Source: Curvibacter cyanobacteriorum
Lineage (GTDB): Bacteria > Pseudomonadota > Gammaproteobacteria > Burkholderiales > Burkholderiaceae_C
Direction of reading: 5' to 3'
Assembly: GCF_028649475.1 (NCBI RefSeq)
Contig: NZ_JAQSIP010000004.1
Span: 434,001 to 498,000 of the forward strand
Length of the DNA stretch: 64,000 nucleotides
The notes beneath the pieces were generated by a model. It ran no database searches. It was given only the letters and a program-made list of their open reading frames with translations, and was not told where the DNA came from. Both the position numbers and the translations under genes were made by a program. Positions 37,345 through 46,637 of the stretch are shown here, one piece after another (position 1 is the first letter of the stretch; the number at the start of each line of letters is the position of its first letter).

Positions 37345-38652
37345 TTACTTGTTGGCTGCCTGGAACTTCACCAGCAGCTCGTTGCCACGGGCCACCGCGG
37401 TGTCCAGGGCTTCCTTGGCGGTCTTCTTGCCGGTCCAGATTTGTTCGGTTTCTTCGTCCAGGATGGCGCGAATCTGCACGAAGTTGCCCAGGCGCACGCC
37501 ACGCGACTTGTCGGTGGTCTTGCGGATCATCTGGTTGACCGGCACGTCGGTGCCGGGGTTCTTCTTGTAGAAGCCCGACTTCTCGGTCAGCTCAAACGCC
37601 GCCATGGTGATCGGCAGGTAGCCGGTGCGCTGGTGGCTGGCAGCCTGCACGTCAGGCTTGGACAGGAAGCTGAAGAACGCGGCCACGCCCTTGTAGTTGA
37701 CCGCCGGCTTGCCCGCCAGCACCCACAGGCTGGCGCCCCCGACGATGGTGTTCTGCGGTGCGCCGGCCACGTCCGGGTAGTAGGGCAGGGTGGATTCGGC
37801 GAACTTGAACTTGGCGTCACGCTGGATGCTGGCGTAGCTGCCCGACGAGCCCACGAACATCGCGCATTCGCCCGAGGTGAACGAGGTGATCGGCTTGCTG
37901 GCGCGGCCCTTGTAGACGAACAGACCCTGCTTGGCCATGTTGCCCAGGTTCTCGAAGTGGCGCACGTGCAGCGGCGAGTTGAACTCGAGGCGGGCGTCCA
38001 GGCCGCCAAAGCCGTTGCCCTTGCTGGCGTAGCTGGTGTTGTGCCAGGTGGAGAAGCTCTCCAGCTGGGCCCAGGTCATCCACGAGGTGGTGAAGGGGCA
38101 GGTGCTGCCGCTGGCCTTGAGCTTGGCGGCGATCGAGACCACATCAGGCCAGGTCACCGGGGCCTTTTCAGGGTCCAGACCGGCGGCCTTGAACGCGTCC
38201 TTGTTGTAATAGAAGACCGTGGTCGAGCTGTTGAAGGGCAGCGACATCATCTGGCCGTTGGGGGCTGTGTAGTAACCGGCCACCGCGGGGATGTAGGCCT
38301 TGGGGTCGAACTTGACGCCGCCTTCCTTCATCACGTCGGCCACCGGTTTGACGGCGCCCTTGGCGTACATCATGGTCGCGGTGCCGACTTCAAAAACCTG
38401 CAAGATGTCCGGCGCGTTGCCGGCGCGGAAGGCGGCGATGCCGGCCGCCATCGATTGGTCGTACTCGCCCTTGTAGGTCGGCACGACCTTGTAGTCGCTT
38501 TGGCTGGCATTGAACTGCTTGGCCAAATCGTTGACCCAGTCGTTCAAGGCGCCGTCCATCGAATGCCACCACTGAATTTCAGTCTGGGCCAGGGCTGGAG
38601 CGCCGAGGGTGGCGGTCAGCGCGGCCACGAGGGCCAGGTTGCGGATCTTCAT
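37345..38652 (-). CDS. ugpB: sn-glycerol-3-phosphate periplasmic binding protein UgpB
   Basis: 435 aa (E. coli 438). Sec signal peptide about residues 1–23 (MKIRNLALVAALTATLGAPALA), then a class I/cluster D extracellular binding protein starting QTEIQWWHSMDGALNDWVN. Start ATG 38652 has a CAGGAG site. First gene of the operon, divergent from the SerA-like gene; a perfect inverted repeat lies 46 nt upstream. Confidence 0.95.
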   Translation of the reverse strand: MKIRNLALVAALTATLGAPALAQTEIQWWHSMDGALNDWVNDLAKQFNASQSDYKVVPTYKGEYDQSMAAGIAAFRAGNAPDILQVFEVGTATMMYAKGAVKPVADVMKEGGVKFDPKAYIPAVAGYYTAPNGQMMSLPFNSSTTVFYYNKDAFKAAGLDPEKAPVTWPDVVSIAAKLKASGSTCPFTTSWMTWAQLESFSTWHNTSYASKGNGFGGLDARLEFNSPLHVRHFENLGNMAKQGLFVYKGRASKPITSFTSGECAMFVGSSGSYASIQRDAKFKFAESTLPYYPDVAGAPQNTIVGGASLWVLAGKPAVNYKGVAAFFSFLSKPDVQAASHQRTGYLPITMAAFELTEKSGFYKKNPGTDVPVNQMIRKTTDKSRGVRLGNFVQIRAILDEETEQIWTGKKTAKEALDTAVARGNELLVKFQAANK

Positions 38653-38698
38653 GCGGACTCCTGAGAAACGAAAAGGAAGGAATGCTAAACGCGCTATA

Positions 38699-38722
38699 TG
38701 ACAAAGAAACGAAACTTTGTCA
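38699..38722. promoter_or_regulatory. Inverted repeat upstream of ugpB (operator candidate)
   Basis: TGACAAAG – 8 nt – CTTTGTCA, perfect 8-bp arms, in an AT-rich island between ugpB and the divergent SerA-like gene. On the minus strand it overlaps plausible promoter hexamers (GTGACA with ATAT-rich -10 about 16–18 bp on). It does not look like the tandem direct repeat of a PhoB box. Confidence 0.45.
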
Positions 38723-38800
38723 CACAGGTTCCTCCACCACAACCGGGGAAACCCGCCGCCCCGGCGAAGGGGCATTGTCCCTGCCTCGGGTGCTGACAAG

Positions 38801-38820
38801 CCGCCTCGCGTGGGAGGCGG
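38801..38820. repeat. GC-rich dyad in the ugpB/serA divergent region
   Basis: CCGCCTC/GAGGCGG 7-bp arms with a 6-nt loop. The 281-nt intergenic region otherwise shows only the AT-rich inverted repeat near ugpB and no clear serA promoter. Confidence 0.3.
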
Positions 38821-38933
38821 GTGGCTGGCACTGCTAGCATGGTGTGCCCAGGTGCCTGCCTGCGGCCGGGTTGTCGGGCTGCGTCGGGTGCCTTTTCGGG
38901 CCTTGGCCCCTCGACTTTCAACCTGTTGGACCC

Positions 38934-40163
38934 ATGAGCAAAACGTCGCTGGACAAAAGCAAGATCAAGTTCCTGTTGCTGGAGGGCATCCATGCCTCCG
39001 CGGTCGAGGTGCTGCGATCCGCGGGTTACAGCCAGATCGAGACGCTCAGCGGAGCCCTGCCCGAAGACGAACTCAAGGCCCGCCTGGCCGAGGTGCATTT
39101 CCTGGGCATCCGCTCGCGCACCCAGCTCACCCGCGAGGTGTTGGCCGCCGCGCCCAAGCTCGTGGCGGTGGGCTGTTTCTGCATCGGTACCAACCAGGTC
39201 GACCTCGAAGCCGCCGCCGAACAAGGCGTGGCGGTGTTCAATGCGCCGTATTCCAACACCCGTTCTGTGGCCGAGCTGGTGCTGGCCGAGGCCATCCTGC
39301 TGCTGCGGGGTGTGCCTGAAAAGAACGCGGTGGCGCACCGCGGTGGCTGGCTCAAGTCGGCCGACAAGTCGTATGAAATCCGCGGCAAGACGCTGGGCAT
39401 CGTCGGTTATGGCTCGATCGGCACCCAGTTGTCGGTGCTGGCCGAAGGCCTGGGCATGCAGGTGATTTTTCATGATGTGGTGGCCAAGTTGCCGCTGGGC
39501 AACGCGCGCCAGGCCCCGAGCCTGAAGGCCTTGCTGGAACAAAGCGATGTGCTGAGCCTGCATGTGCCCGAGCTGCCGTCCACCGAGTGGCTGATCGGCG
39601 TGGCCGAGATCGCCGCCATGAAGCCGGGCGCGGTGCTGATCAATGCCTCGCGGGGCTCGGTGGTGGTGATCGAGGCGCTGGCCGAGGCGGTTCGATCCGG
39701 TCATTTGCTGGGCGCCGCAGTGGACGTGTTCCCTGAGGAGCCCCGCAGCAACCAGGATGTGTTCGAGTCACCCCTGCGCGGGCTGGACCGCGTCATCCTC
39801 ACGCCCCACATTGGCGGCTCCACGCTGGAGGCGCAGGCCAACATCGGCCTGGAAGTGGCCGAAAAGCTCGTCAAGTACAGCGACAACGGCACCAGCACCT
39901 CGGCGGTCAACTTCCCCGAGGTGGCGCTGCCGGGGCAGCGCGGCCAACACCGCATCCTGCATGTGCACCGCAACGTGCCCGGCGTGCTGTCGCAAATCAA
40001 CCGGGTGTTCTCCGAGCAGCACATCAACATCGCCGCCCAATACCTGCAAACCCGCGGTGACATTGGCTATGTGGTGATCGATGTGGACGCCGCGTCGTCC
40101 GAGCTGGCGCTGGAGCAACTGGCCCAGGTGCCCGGCACGCTGCGATCCCGGGTGTTGTTCTGA
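38934..40163 (+). CDS. serA: D-3-phosphoglycerate dehydrogenase
   Basis: First step of serine synthesis. 409 aa, length and layout of E. coli SerA (410): substrate-binding halves flanking a Rossmann domain with GIVGYGSIGTQ (about residues 158–168), catalytic Arg in NASRGSVV, Glu and His in TPHIGGST, and a C-terminal ACT domain (about 335–409, RNVPGVLSQINRVFSEQHINI) that gives serine feedback inhibition in the family. ATG 38934 by homology. Other 2-hydroxyacid dehydrogenases are less likely because of the ACT domain. Confidence 0.92.
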   Translation: MSKTSLDKSKIKFLLLEGIHASAVEVLRSAGYSQIETLSGALPEDELKARLAEVHFLGIRSRTQLTREVLAAAPKLVAVGCFCIGTNQVDLEAAAEQGVAVFNAPYSNTRSVAELVLAEAILLLRGVPEKNAVAHRGGWLKSADKSYEIRGKTLGIVGYGSIGTQLSVLAEGLGMQVIFHDVVAKLPLGNARQAPSLKALLEQSDVLSLHVPELPSTEWLIGVAEIAAMKPGAVLINASRGSVVVIEALAEAVRSGHLLGAAVDVFPEEPRSNQDVFESPLRGLDRVILTPHIGGSTLEAQANIGLEVAEKLVKYSDNGTSTSAVNFPEVALPGQRGQHRILHVHRNVPGVLSQINRVFSEQHINIAAQYLQTRGDIGYVVIDVDAASSELALEQLAQVPGTLRSRVLF

Positions 40164-40168
40164 CGCCC

Positions 40169-40206
40169 CCCGCTGCGGCGGGTTTGTTGGCCGCCCACGG
40201 GCGGCC
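40169..40206 (+). terminator. Tandem hairpins after serA
   Basis: CCCGC/GCGGG (40169–40182) followed by TTTGTT, then GGCCGCC/GGCGGCC (40189–40206). Together a plausible but weak terminator. Confidence 0.4.
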
Positions 40207-40221
40207 TCTGTCCCGGTGACT

Positions 40222-40227
40222 TAAAAT
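40222..40227 (+). promoter_or_regulatory. -10-like box upstream of the DUF3683 gene
   Basis: TAAAAT, 52 nt before the ATG. The expected -35 place is inside the preceding hairpin and shows no consensus. Confidence 0.35.
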
Positions 40228-40279
40228 CCGGGCCCCAAGGTCCATGGGCCGTCAAACGCCCACCCCCCAGGTTTTACCC

Positions 40280-43200
40280 ATGAATGCTCCCACCGCGTTG
40301 GCCGCTCTCCTGTCGCAGGCCTCTGAACCGGCCCGTTTGCGCGAAATTCCGTACAACTACACCTCGTTTTCCGATCGGGAAATCGTCATCCGCCTGCTGG
40401 GTTCCCGTGCTTGGGAGCTGCTGAGCCAGTTGCGCGGCGAGCGCCAGACCGGCCGCTCGGCCCGCATGCTCTACGAGGTGTTGGGCGACATCTGGGTGGT
40501 GCAGCGCAACCCCTACCTGCAGGACGACCTGCTCGACAACCCCAAGCGCCGCGGCCAGTTGGTGGATGCGCTGCGGCACCGCTTGGGCGAGGTGCAAAAG
40601 CGCCGCACCCCCGGCTCGGACGCTGCCCGGGACGCTCTGGTGGGCGAGTTGCTGCAGATGGCCGACCAGGCCGTCAAGACCTTCAATGCCGCGTTCGAAG
40701 AAGCCGCTGAACTGCGTCGCAAGACCCAGAAGCTGCTGCGCAAGTACACCGCCAAGGACAACATCAAGTTCGACGGCCTGTCGCGTGTGGCCCACGTCAC
40801 CGACGCCACCGACTGGCGTGTCGAGTACCCGTTCGTGGTGCTGACCCCCGATTCCGAGGCCGAAATGGCCGCCTTGGTGCGCGCCTGCATCGAGCTGGGC
40901 CTGACCATCATCCCGCGCGGCGGCGGCACCGGTTACACCGGCGGCGCGATCCCCTTGACCTGGAAGAGCGTGGTCATCAACACCGAGAAGCTCGAAGCCA
41001 TGACCGAGGTCGAGAAGGTGCAACTGCCCGGCCTGGCCGAGCCGGTGGCCACCATCTGGACCGAAGCCGGCGTGGTCACGCAGCGCGTGGCCGACGCGGC
41101 CGAGCGCGGCGGCTTTGTCTTTGCGGTTGACCCGACCTCGGCCGAGGCCTCGTGCATCGGCGGCAACATCGCCATGAACGCGGGCGGCAAGAAGGCCGTG
41201 CTGTGGGGCACCGCACTGGACAACCTGGCCAGCTGGCGCATGGTCACCCCGCAGGCCGAGTGGCTGGAGGTGACGCGCCTGAACCACAACCTGGGCAAGA
41301 TCCACGACGCCGAACTGGCCAGCTTCGAACTCAAGTACTACGCGGCCGACGGCAAGACCTGGCTGCGCACCGAGCGCCTGGACATCCCGGGCAAGACCTT
41401 CCGCAAGGAAGGCCTGGGCAAGGACGTGACCGACAAGTTCCTGTCGGGCCTGCCGGGCATCCAGAAAGAGGGCTGCGACGGCCTGATCACCAGCGCGCGC
41501 TGGGTCGTGCACCGCATGCCCGAGCACACCCGCACGGTGTGCCTGGAGTTCTTCGGCAATGCCAAGGACGCGGTGCCCAGCATCGTCGAGATCAAGGACT
41601 TCATGTTCGCTGAGCAAAAGCGCAGCGGCACCCTGCTGGCCGGCCTCGAACACCTGGACGACCGCTACCTGAAGGCCGTGGGCTACGCCACCAAGAGCAA
41701 GAAGGGCAATGGCGGTCTGCCCAAGATGGTGCTGATCGGCGACATCGCGGGCGACAACGCCGACGACGTGGCCAAGGCCACCTCGGAAGTGGTGCGCATC
41801 GCCAACTCGCGCCATGGTGAGGGCTTCATCGCCATCAGCGCCGATGCGCGCAAGAAGTTCTGGACCGACCGCAAAAAGACCGCGGCCATCAGCCGCCACA
41901 CCAACGCCTTCAAGATCAACGAAGACGTGGTGATCCCGCTGCCGCGCATGGCCGAGTACACCGACGGCATCGAGCGCATCAACATCGAACTGTCGCTGCG
42001 CAACAAGCTGGCCTTGTGCGACGCGCTGGAGACCTTCTTCAGCCGCGGCAAGCTGCCGCTGGGCAAGGCCGAGGACGCGAGCGAAATGCCGTCGCCCGAG
42101 CTGCTCGAAGAGCGCGTGGCCCAGGCCCTGACGGTGGTGCGCGACGCGCGGGCCCTGTGGCAAGGCTGGTTGCAGGACGTCGAGACGCTGTTCCCGCAGT
42201 TGCAGGACCACAGCCTGCGCGCGAGCTGGAAGACCCAGATCCGCACCCCGCTGCAAGCCATCTTCACCGGGGCGGCGTTCAAGCCCATCCTGGACGAGGT
42301 CACGGCCACCCACCAGAGCGTGCTCAAGGGCCGCGTCTGGGTGGCGTTGCACATGCACGCCGGCGACGGCAATGTGCACACCAACATCCCGGTCAACAGC
42401 GACAACTACGAGATGCTGCAGACCGCGCACGAGGCGGTGGCCCGCATCATGGTGCTGGCCCGCAGCCTGGATGGCGTGATCTCGGGCGAACACGGCATTG
42501 GCATCACCAAGCTCGAATTCCTGACCGATGCCGAGCTGCGCCCGTTCACCGACTACAAGCAAAAGGTCGACCCCGAAGGCCGCTTCAACAAGGGCAAGTT
42601 GCTGCGCCCCTCGGCCGGCAGCACCGAGACCCTGCACGCGGACCTGACCAACGCTTACACGCCGAGCTTCGGCCTGATGGGCCACGAGTCGCTGATCATG
42701 CAGCAGTCCGACATCGGTGCCATCGCCGACTCGGTCAAGGACTGCCTGCGCTGCGGCAAGTGCAAGCCGGTCTGCGCCACCCATGTGCCGCGCGCCAACC
42801 TGCTGTACAGCCCGCGCAACAAGATCCTGGCCACCTCGCTGCTGGTCGAGGCCTTCCTGTACGAGGAGCAGACCCGCCGTGGTGTGTCGATCAAGCACTG
42901 GGAGGAGTTCGAGGACGTTGCCGACCACTGCACGGTCTGCCACAAGTGCGCCAGCCCCTGCCCGGTGAAGATCGACTTTGGCGACGTCTCCATGAACATG
43001 CGCAACCTGCTGCGCAAGATGGGGCAAAAGAGCTTCCGCCCGGGCAATGCCGCGGCCATGTTCATGCTCAATGCCACCAACCCCGAGACCATCAAGCTGG
43101 CGCGTTCGGCCATGGTCGGCGTGGGCATGAAGGCCCAGCGCCTGGCCAACGATGTGCTCAAGTCGGTGGCCCGCAAGCAGACCAGCGCACCGCCCGCCAG

Positions 43201-44164
43201 CGTCGGCACCGCGCCGATCAAAGAGCAGGTGATCCACTTCATCAACAAGAAGATGCCGGGCAACCTGCCCAAGAAGACGGCGCGCGCGCTGTTGGACATC
43301 GAGGACAAGGACTACGTCCCGATCATCCGCAACCCGCAGGCCACCACGCCCGAAACCGAGGCCGTGTTCTATTTCCCGGGTTGCGGCTCGGAGCGCCTGT
43401 TCAGCCAGGTGGGCCTGGCCACCCAGGCCATGCTGTGGCACGCCGGCGTGCAGACCGTGCTGCCGCCGGGCTACCTGTGCTGCGGTTACCCGCAGCGCGG
43501 CTCGGGCCAGTTCGACAAGGCCGAGAAGATCATCACCGACAACCGCGTGCTGTTCCACCGCGTGGCCAACACGCTCAACTACCTGGACATCAAGACCGTG
43601 GTGGTGAGTTGCGGCACCTGCTACGACCAGTTGCAGGGCTATGAGTTCGAGAAGATCTTCCCGGGCTGCCGCATCGTCGACATCCACGAGTACCTGCTCG
43701 AAAAGGGCATCACCCTTGGCGCGGCCGGTGGCAGCGGGGCCTACCTGTACCACGACCCCTGCCACAGCCCCATGAAGCTGCAGGACCCGATGAAGACCGT
43801 CAAGGCCCTGGTCGGTGACCAGGTGCTCAAGAGCGACCGCTGCTGTGGCGAATCGGGCACCCTGGGCGTGAGCCGGCCTGACATCTCGACCCAGATCCGA
43901 TTCCGCAAGGAAGAAGAGATCCGCAAGGGCGAGGCCGCCCTGCGCGCCAGCGGCGCGGTCGCGGCGCAGGACAACGTCAAGATCCTGACCAGCTGCCCGA
44001 GCTGCCTGCAAGGCCTGTCGCGTTACGGCAACGACCTGCAGAACGGCCTGCTGGAAGCTGATTACATCGTGGTTGAAATGGCCCAGCAGATCCTCGGCCC
44101 CGATTGGATGCCCAGCTATGTGCAGGCCGCCAATGCCGGTGGCATCGAGCGCGTGCTGGTCTGA
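40280..44164 (+). CDS. DUF3683-type FAD/Fe-S oxidoreductase (2-hydroxyacid dehydrogenase-like fusion)
   Basis: 1294 aa, a single chain joining several usually separate subunits. N-terminal DUF3683-like region (about 20–180; [16 protein letters not shown]). FAD-binding PCMH domain (about 190–420; [14 protein letters not shown] near 211). FAD-oxidase C domain ([12 protein letters not shown] about 691, GEHGIGITK about 735). Two 4Fe-4S motifs: [11 protein letters not shown] (about 821) and [12 protein letters not shown] (about 883). Two CCG domains (PGCGS near 1031, CCGYP; HDPCHS near 1157, CCGESG near 1187). The layout resembles GlcD plus GlcF or the Dld-II/LldEF logic, so it probably oxidises a D-2-hydroxyacid and passes electrons to quinone; the substrate is unknown. 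No TM helices. ATG 40280 chosen over an upstream in-frame ATG. Confidence 0.85.
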   Translation: MNAPTALAALLSQASEPARLREIPYNYTSFSDREIVIRLLGSRAWELLSQLRGERQTGRSARMLYEVLGDIWVVQRNPYLQDDLLDNPKRRGQLVDALRHRLGEVQKRRTPGSDAARDALVGELLQMADQAVKTFNAAFEEAAELRRKTQKLLRKYTAKDNIKFDGLSRVAHVTDATDWRVEYPFVVLTPDSEAEMAALVRACIELGLTIIPRGGGTGYTGGAIPLTWKSVVINTEKLEAMTEVEKVQLPGLAEPVATIWTEAGVVTQRVADAAERGGFVFAVDPTSAEASCIGGNIAMNAGGKKAVLWGTALDNLASWRMVTPQAEWLEVTRLNHNLGKIHDAELASFELKYYAADGKTWLRTERLDIPGKTFRKEGLGKDVTDKFLSGLPGIQKEGCDGLITSARWVVHRMPEHTRTVCLEFFGNAKDAVPSIVEIKDFMFAEQKRSGTLLAGLEHLDDRYLKAVGYATKSKKGNGGLPKMVLIGDIAGDNADDVAKATSEVVRIANSRHGEGFIAISADARKKFWTDRKKTAAISRHTNAFKINEDVVIPLPRMAEYTDGIERINIELSLRNKLALCDALETFFSRGKLPLGKAEDASEMPSPELLEERVAQALTVVRDARALWQGWLQDVETLFPQLQDHSLRASWKTQIRTPLQAIFTGAAFKPILDEVTATHQSVLKGRVWVALHMHAGDGNVHTNIPVNSDNYEMLQTAHEAVARIMVLARSLDGVISGEHGIGITKLEFLTDAELRPFTDYKQKVDPEGRFNKGKLLRPSAGSTETLHADLTNAYTPSFGLMGHESLIMQQSDIGAIADSVKDCLRCGKCKPVCATHVPRANLLYSPRNKILATSLLVEAFLYEEQTRRGVSIKHWEEFEDVADHCTVCHKCASPCPVKIDFGDVSMNMRNLLRKMGQKSFRPGNAAAMFMLNATNPETIKLARSAMVGVGMKAQRLANDVLKSVARKQTSAPPASVGTAPIKEQVIHFINKKMPGNLPKKTARALLDIEDKDYVPIIRNPQATTPETEAVFYFPGCGSERLFSQVGLATQAMLWHAGVQTVLPPGYLCCGYPQRGSGQFDKAEKIITDNRVLFHRVANTLNYLDIKTVVVSCGTCYDQLQGYEFEKIFPGCRIVDIHEYLLEKGITLGAAGGSGAYLYHDPCHSPMKLQDPMKTVKALVGDQVLKSDRCCGESGTLGVSRPDISTQIRFRKEEEIRKGEAALRASGAVAAQDNVKILTSCPSCLQGLSRYGNDLQNGLLEADYIVVEMAQQILGPDWMPSYVQAANAGGIERVLV

Positions 44165-44203
44165 GTCCGACACCTGATCCCCCCGCAACCTTCGGAGTCC
44201 TTC

Positions 44204-45190
44204 ATGCAATTCCTTCGACGCGGCCTGTTGGCCAAGACCTTGCGCACCGCCGTCGCGGTGGGCGCCCTGACGGCCATGGGCCTGGCTTCGGCCCAGTCGG
44301 CCAAGACGGTGCGCCTGCTGGTGGGCTTCCCGGCCGGTGGCGGCACCGACGTGATCGCCCGCACGCTGGCCGACAAGCTGAAGGACGAACTGGGCGTGCC
44401 GGTGATCGTCGAGAACCGCCCCGGCGCCGGCGGCCAGGTGGCCGCGCAGGCCCTGAAGGCCGCCCCGGCCGATGGCAGCACCTTCTTCCTGACCCACGAC
44501 CACACGGTGTCCATCTTGCCCCTGGTGGTGAAGAACCCGGGTTTCGACCCGGCGCGTGACTTTGTCGCGGTGGCCGGCTTTGCCACCTTCGTGAACGCGT
44601 TTGCGGTCTCCAGCGGCACGCCGGCCAAGTCGTTCAAAGACTATGTGGCGGCGGTGCAGGCGGCCGGGGGCAAGGGCAATGTGGGCGTGCCAGCCCCCGC
44701 CTCGGTGCCCGAGTTCCTGGTCAAGGTGATCGGCGAGAAAAACAAGCTCGACCTGGTGTCGGTGCCTTACCGGGGCAGTGCCCCGATGCTGGCCGACATG
44801 CTGGGCAACCAGATTGGTGCCGGTGTCGCGTCGGTGCCTGACTTCATTGAAAACCACCGCGCAGGCAAGCTGCGCGTGGTGGCCGTGCTGGGCGACAAGC
44901 GCCAAGCCGCGCTGCCCGATGTGCCCACCTTGGCCGAGCTGGGCCTGGCAGGCTTCGAGGACGTGCCGTTCTACGGCATCTTCGCGCCGGCGGGCACCAC
45001 CAAGGCCACCATCGACCAGTTCTCTGCGGCGCTGGCCAAGGTGCTGGCCGTGCCCGAAGTGCATGACCGCCTGACCAACATGGGCCTGACCGTGGGCTTC
45101 AGCAGCGCGCAGCAACTGGCCGCGCGCGAACACAGCTACGCCCAGACCTGGGCCCGCATCATCAAGTCCAGCGGCTTCCAGCCGCAGTGA
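44204..45190 (+). CDS. TctC/Bug-family periplasmic substrate-binding protein
   Basis: 328 aa. Signal peptide about residues 1–30 (ending ASA), then the Bug fold with family boxes VGFPAGGGTDVIAR, VENRPGAGGQ, VPYRGSAP and DVPTLAELG. These receptors bind carboxylates for TctABC transporters, but many are orphans, as here: no tctA/tctB in the window. Lies 39 nt after the DUF3683 gene, so the two may share a transcript. Ligand unknown. Confidence 0.88.
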   Translation: MQFLRRGLLAKTLRTAVAVGALTAMGLASAQSAKTVRLLVGFPAGGGTDVIARTLADKLKDELGVPVIVENRPGAGGQVAAQALKAAPADGSTFFLTHDHTVSILPLVVKNPGFDPARDFVAVAGFATFVNAFAVSSGTPAKSFKDYVAAVQAAGGKGNVGVPAPASVPEFLVKVIGEKNKLDLVSVPYRGSAPMLADMLGNQIGAGVASVPDFIENHRAGKLRVVAVLGDKRQAALPDVPTLAELGLAGFEDVPFYGIFAPAGTTKATIDQFSAALAKVLAVPEVHDRLTNMGLTVGFSSAQQLAAREHSYAQTWARIIKSSGFQPQ

Positions 45191-45201
45191 GTGGACCCCC
45201 G

Positions 45202-45218
45202 GGGGCGCTTGGCGCCCC
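45202..45218 (+). terminator. Stem-loop after the TctC-like gene
   Basis: GGGGCGC/GCGCCCC with TTG loop, 11 nt after the stop; no T-run, so weak. Confidence 0.3.
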
Positions 45219-45269
45219 TCATCATGGATTCCGGGCTGATTCAGACAGCCCAGCAAGGCAGGTAGACAC

Positions 45270-45683
45270 ATGGCAGGACTCAAACCCGGCGCCCCCACCC
45301 CCACCGCCCTCACGGTGCATGGTCAGTCGCGGGTGCTCGAGGTCGCGTTTTCAGACGGGGCGGTGTTTCGCCTGCCCTTTGAATTGATGCGCGTGCTGTC
45401 GCCGTCGGCCGAAGTGCAAGGCCATGGCCCGGGCCAGGAAACCCTGCAGACTGGCAAGCGCGACGTGACCCTGCTGGGCCTGGAACCGGTGGGCCACTAC
45501 GCCGTCAAGCCCACCTTCAGCGACGGGCACGACAGCGGCATCTTCACCTGGGACTACCTCTACACCCTGGGCGCCGAACAAGACCGCCTGTGGGCTGACT
45601 ACGAGGCGCGCCTGCAGGCTGCTGGCCGCCAGCGCGACGATCCCATGCCGGTCAAGGGCGGCCACGGCTGCGCCAGCCACTGA
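45270..45683 (+). CDS. DUF971 (GBBH-like N-terminal domain) protein
   Basis: 137 aa. The domain (about residues 15–110) shows the family features [44 protein letters not shown] and TWDYLYTLG. The C-terminal tail ends KGGHGCASH, with one Cys and two His that could bind metal. The same fold occurs at the N-terminus of γ-butyrobetaine hydroxylase, but no hydroxylase domain is attached. The gene lies directly upstream of ubiE, an order I recall as common in Burkholderiales. Role unknown. Confidence 0.85.
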   Translation: MAGLKPGAPTPTALTVHGQSRVLEVAFSDGAVFRLPFELMRVLSPSAEVQGHGPGQETLQTGKRDVTLLGLEPVGHYAVKPTFSDGHDSGIFTWDYLYTLGAEQDRLWADYEARLQAAGRQRDDPMPVKGGHGCASH

Positions 45684-45712
45684 GCCTGGCCGTACCAGGC
45701 CCGGTCATTTTT
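45684..45712 (+). terminator. Possible terminator between DUF971 and ubiE
   Basis: GCCTGG/CCAGGC stem starting at the stop codon, then CCGGTCA and TTTTT (45708–45712). The T-run is offset by several bases, so efficiency is doubtful. Confidence 0.35.
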
Positions 45713-45733
45713 CAATTCAGACACAGCACCCCC

Positions 45734-46465
45734 ATGAGCACCACACATTTTGGTTTCCAGTCGGTGGACGAGAAGGACAAGGCGCGCCGGGTGCGCGGCG
45801 TGTTCGATTCGGTCGCATCGCGTTACGACGTCATGAACGACCTGATGTCCCTCGGCCTGCACCGGGCCTGGAAGGCCTACACCGTGATGGTCGCCAACCT
45901 CAAAGAGGGCGACCAGGTGCTGGACATCGCGGGCGGCACGGGCGACCTGTCGCTGGCGTTCGCCAAGAAGGTCGGGCGCACCGGCCGTGTGGTGCACACC
46001 GACATCAACGAGGCCATGCTCAGCACCGGCCGCGACCGCCTGCTCAACGCGGGCGTGGTGCTGCCCACCCTGGTGTGTGACGCCGAAAAGCTGCCCTTCC
46101 CGGACCAGCACTTTGACTTGGTCAGCGTGGCGTTTGGTTTGCGCAACATGACCCACAAGGATGTGGCCCTGCGCGAGATGAACCGCGTCCTCAAGCCCGG
46201 CGGCAAGCTGCTGGTGCTGGAGTTCTCCAAGGTCGCAGCGCCCTTGAGCAAACCCTACGACTGGTACTCCTTCAAGGTCCTGCCCCAGTTGGGCCAACTG
46301 GTGGCGGGGGACGCCGACAGCTACCGCTACCTGGCCGAATCGATCCGCATGCACCCCAGCCAGGAGGAGCTCAAGGCCCTCATGAAGCAGTGCGGATTCG
46401 GCCATGTGGACTACCACAACCTCACAGGCGGTGTGGTGGCCCTGCATGTGGGCATCAAATGCTGA
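45734..46465 (+). CDS. ubiE: Ubiquinone/menaquinone C-methyltransferase UbiE
   Basis: SAM-dependent C-methylation in ubiquinone synthesis. 243 aa. Signature boxes present: [19 protein letters not shown] (about residues 24–42), SAM motif [15 protein letters not shown] (about 64–78), and the C-terminal [16 protein letters not shown]. Starts a run of ubiquinone genes with ubiJ and ubiB. Confidence 0.97.
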   Translation: MSTTHFGFQSVDEKDKARRVRGVFDSVASRYDVMNDLMSLGLHRAWKAYTVMVANLKEGDQVLDIAGGTGDLSLAFAKKVGRTGRVVHTDINEAMLSTGRDRLLNAGVVLPTLVCDAEKLPFPDQHFDLVSVAFGLRNMTHKDVALREMNRVLKPGGKLLVLEFSKVAAPLSKPYDWYSFKVLPQLGQLVAGDADSYRYLAESIRMHPSQEELKALMKQCGFGHVDYHNLTGGVVALHVGIKC

Positions 46466-46527
46466 GAAACTCTGGACGTCGGTCTTGAAAGAGGGCGCTT
46501 CGGCGTCAGCTGTCAAGCCGTAGGCAA

Positions 46528-46544
46528 ACACCCCGCTGGGGTGT
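46528..46544 (+). terminator. Short stem-loop after ubiE
   Basis: ACACCCC/GGGGTGT with GCT loop, 62 nt after ubiE. No T-run follows. Confidence 0.3.
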
Positions 46545-46545
46545 C

Positions 46546-46587
46546 GTTCACCGAACAAGATCAACGAACAACAAGTTCAATGAACAA
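46546..46587 (+). repeat. GAACAA repeats before the Tim44-domain gene
   Basis: Three GAACAA copies at 46553, 46566 and 46582 plus GTTCA in inverted orientation at 46546 and 46575, in a 172-nt intergenic region. Could be an operator or chance low complexity. Confidence 0.3.
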
Positions 46588-46637
46588 CCGTGGGGCGCCA
46601 GTTGGTGGCGCCCGAAGATCGATCCAATGGAGATGAC

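Noticed and set aside
38653-38933. PhoB box upstream of ugpB
   Set aside because: Looked for two 7-bp direct repeats of the CTGTCAT type; only one half-site-like TTTGTCAT is present, and it is better explained as an arm of the inverted repeat.
40274-45313. A very long open frame antisense to the DUF3683 and TctC genes
   Set aside because: Its translation is Arg/His/Gln/Val-rich low complexity, typical of the antisense of GC-rich coding DNA, while the plus-strand frame carries clear enzyme motifs.
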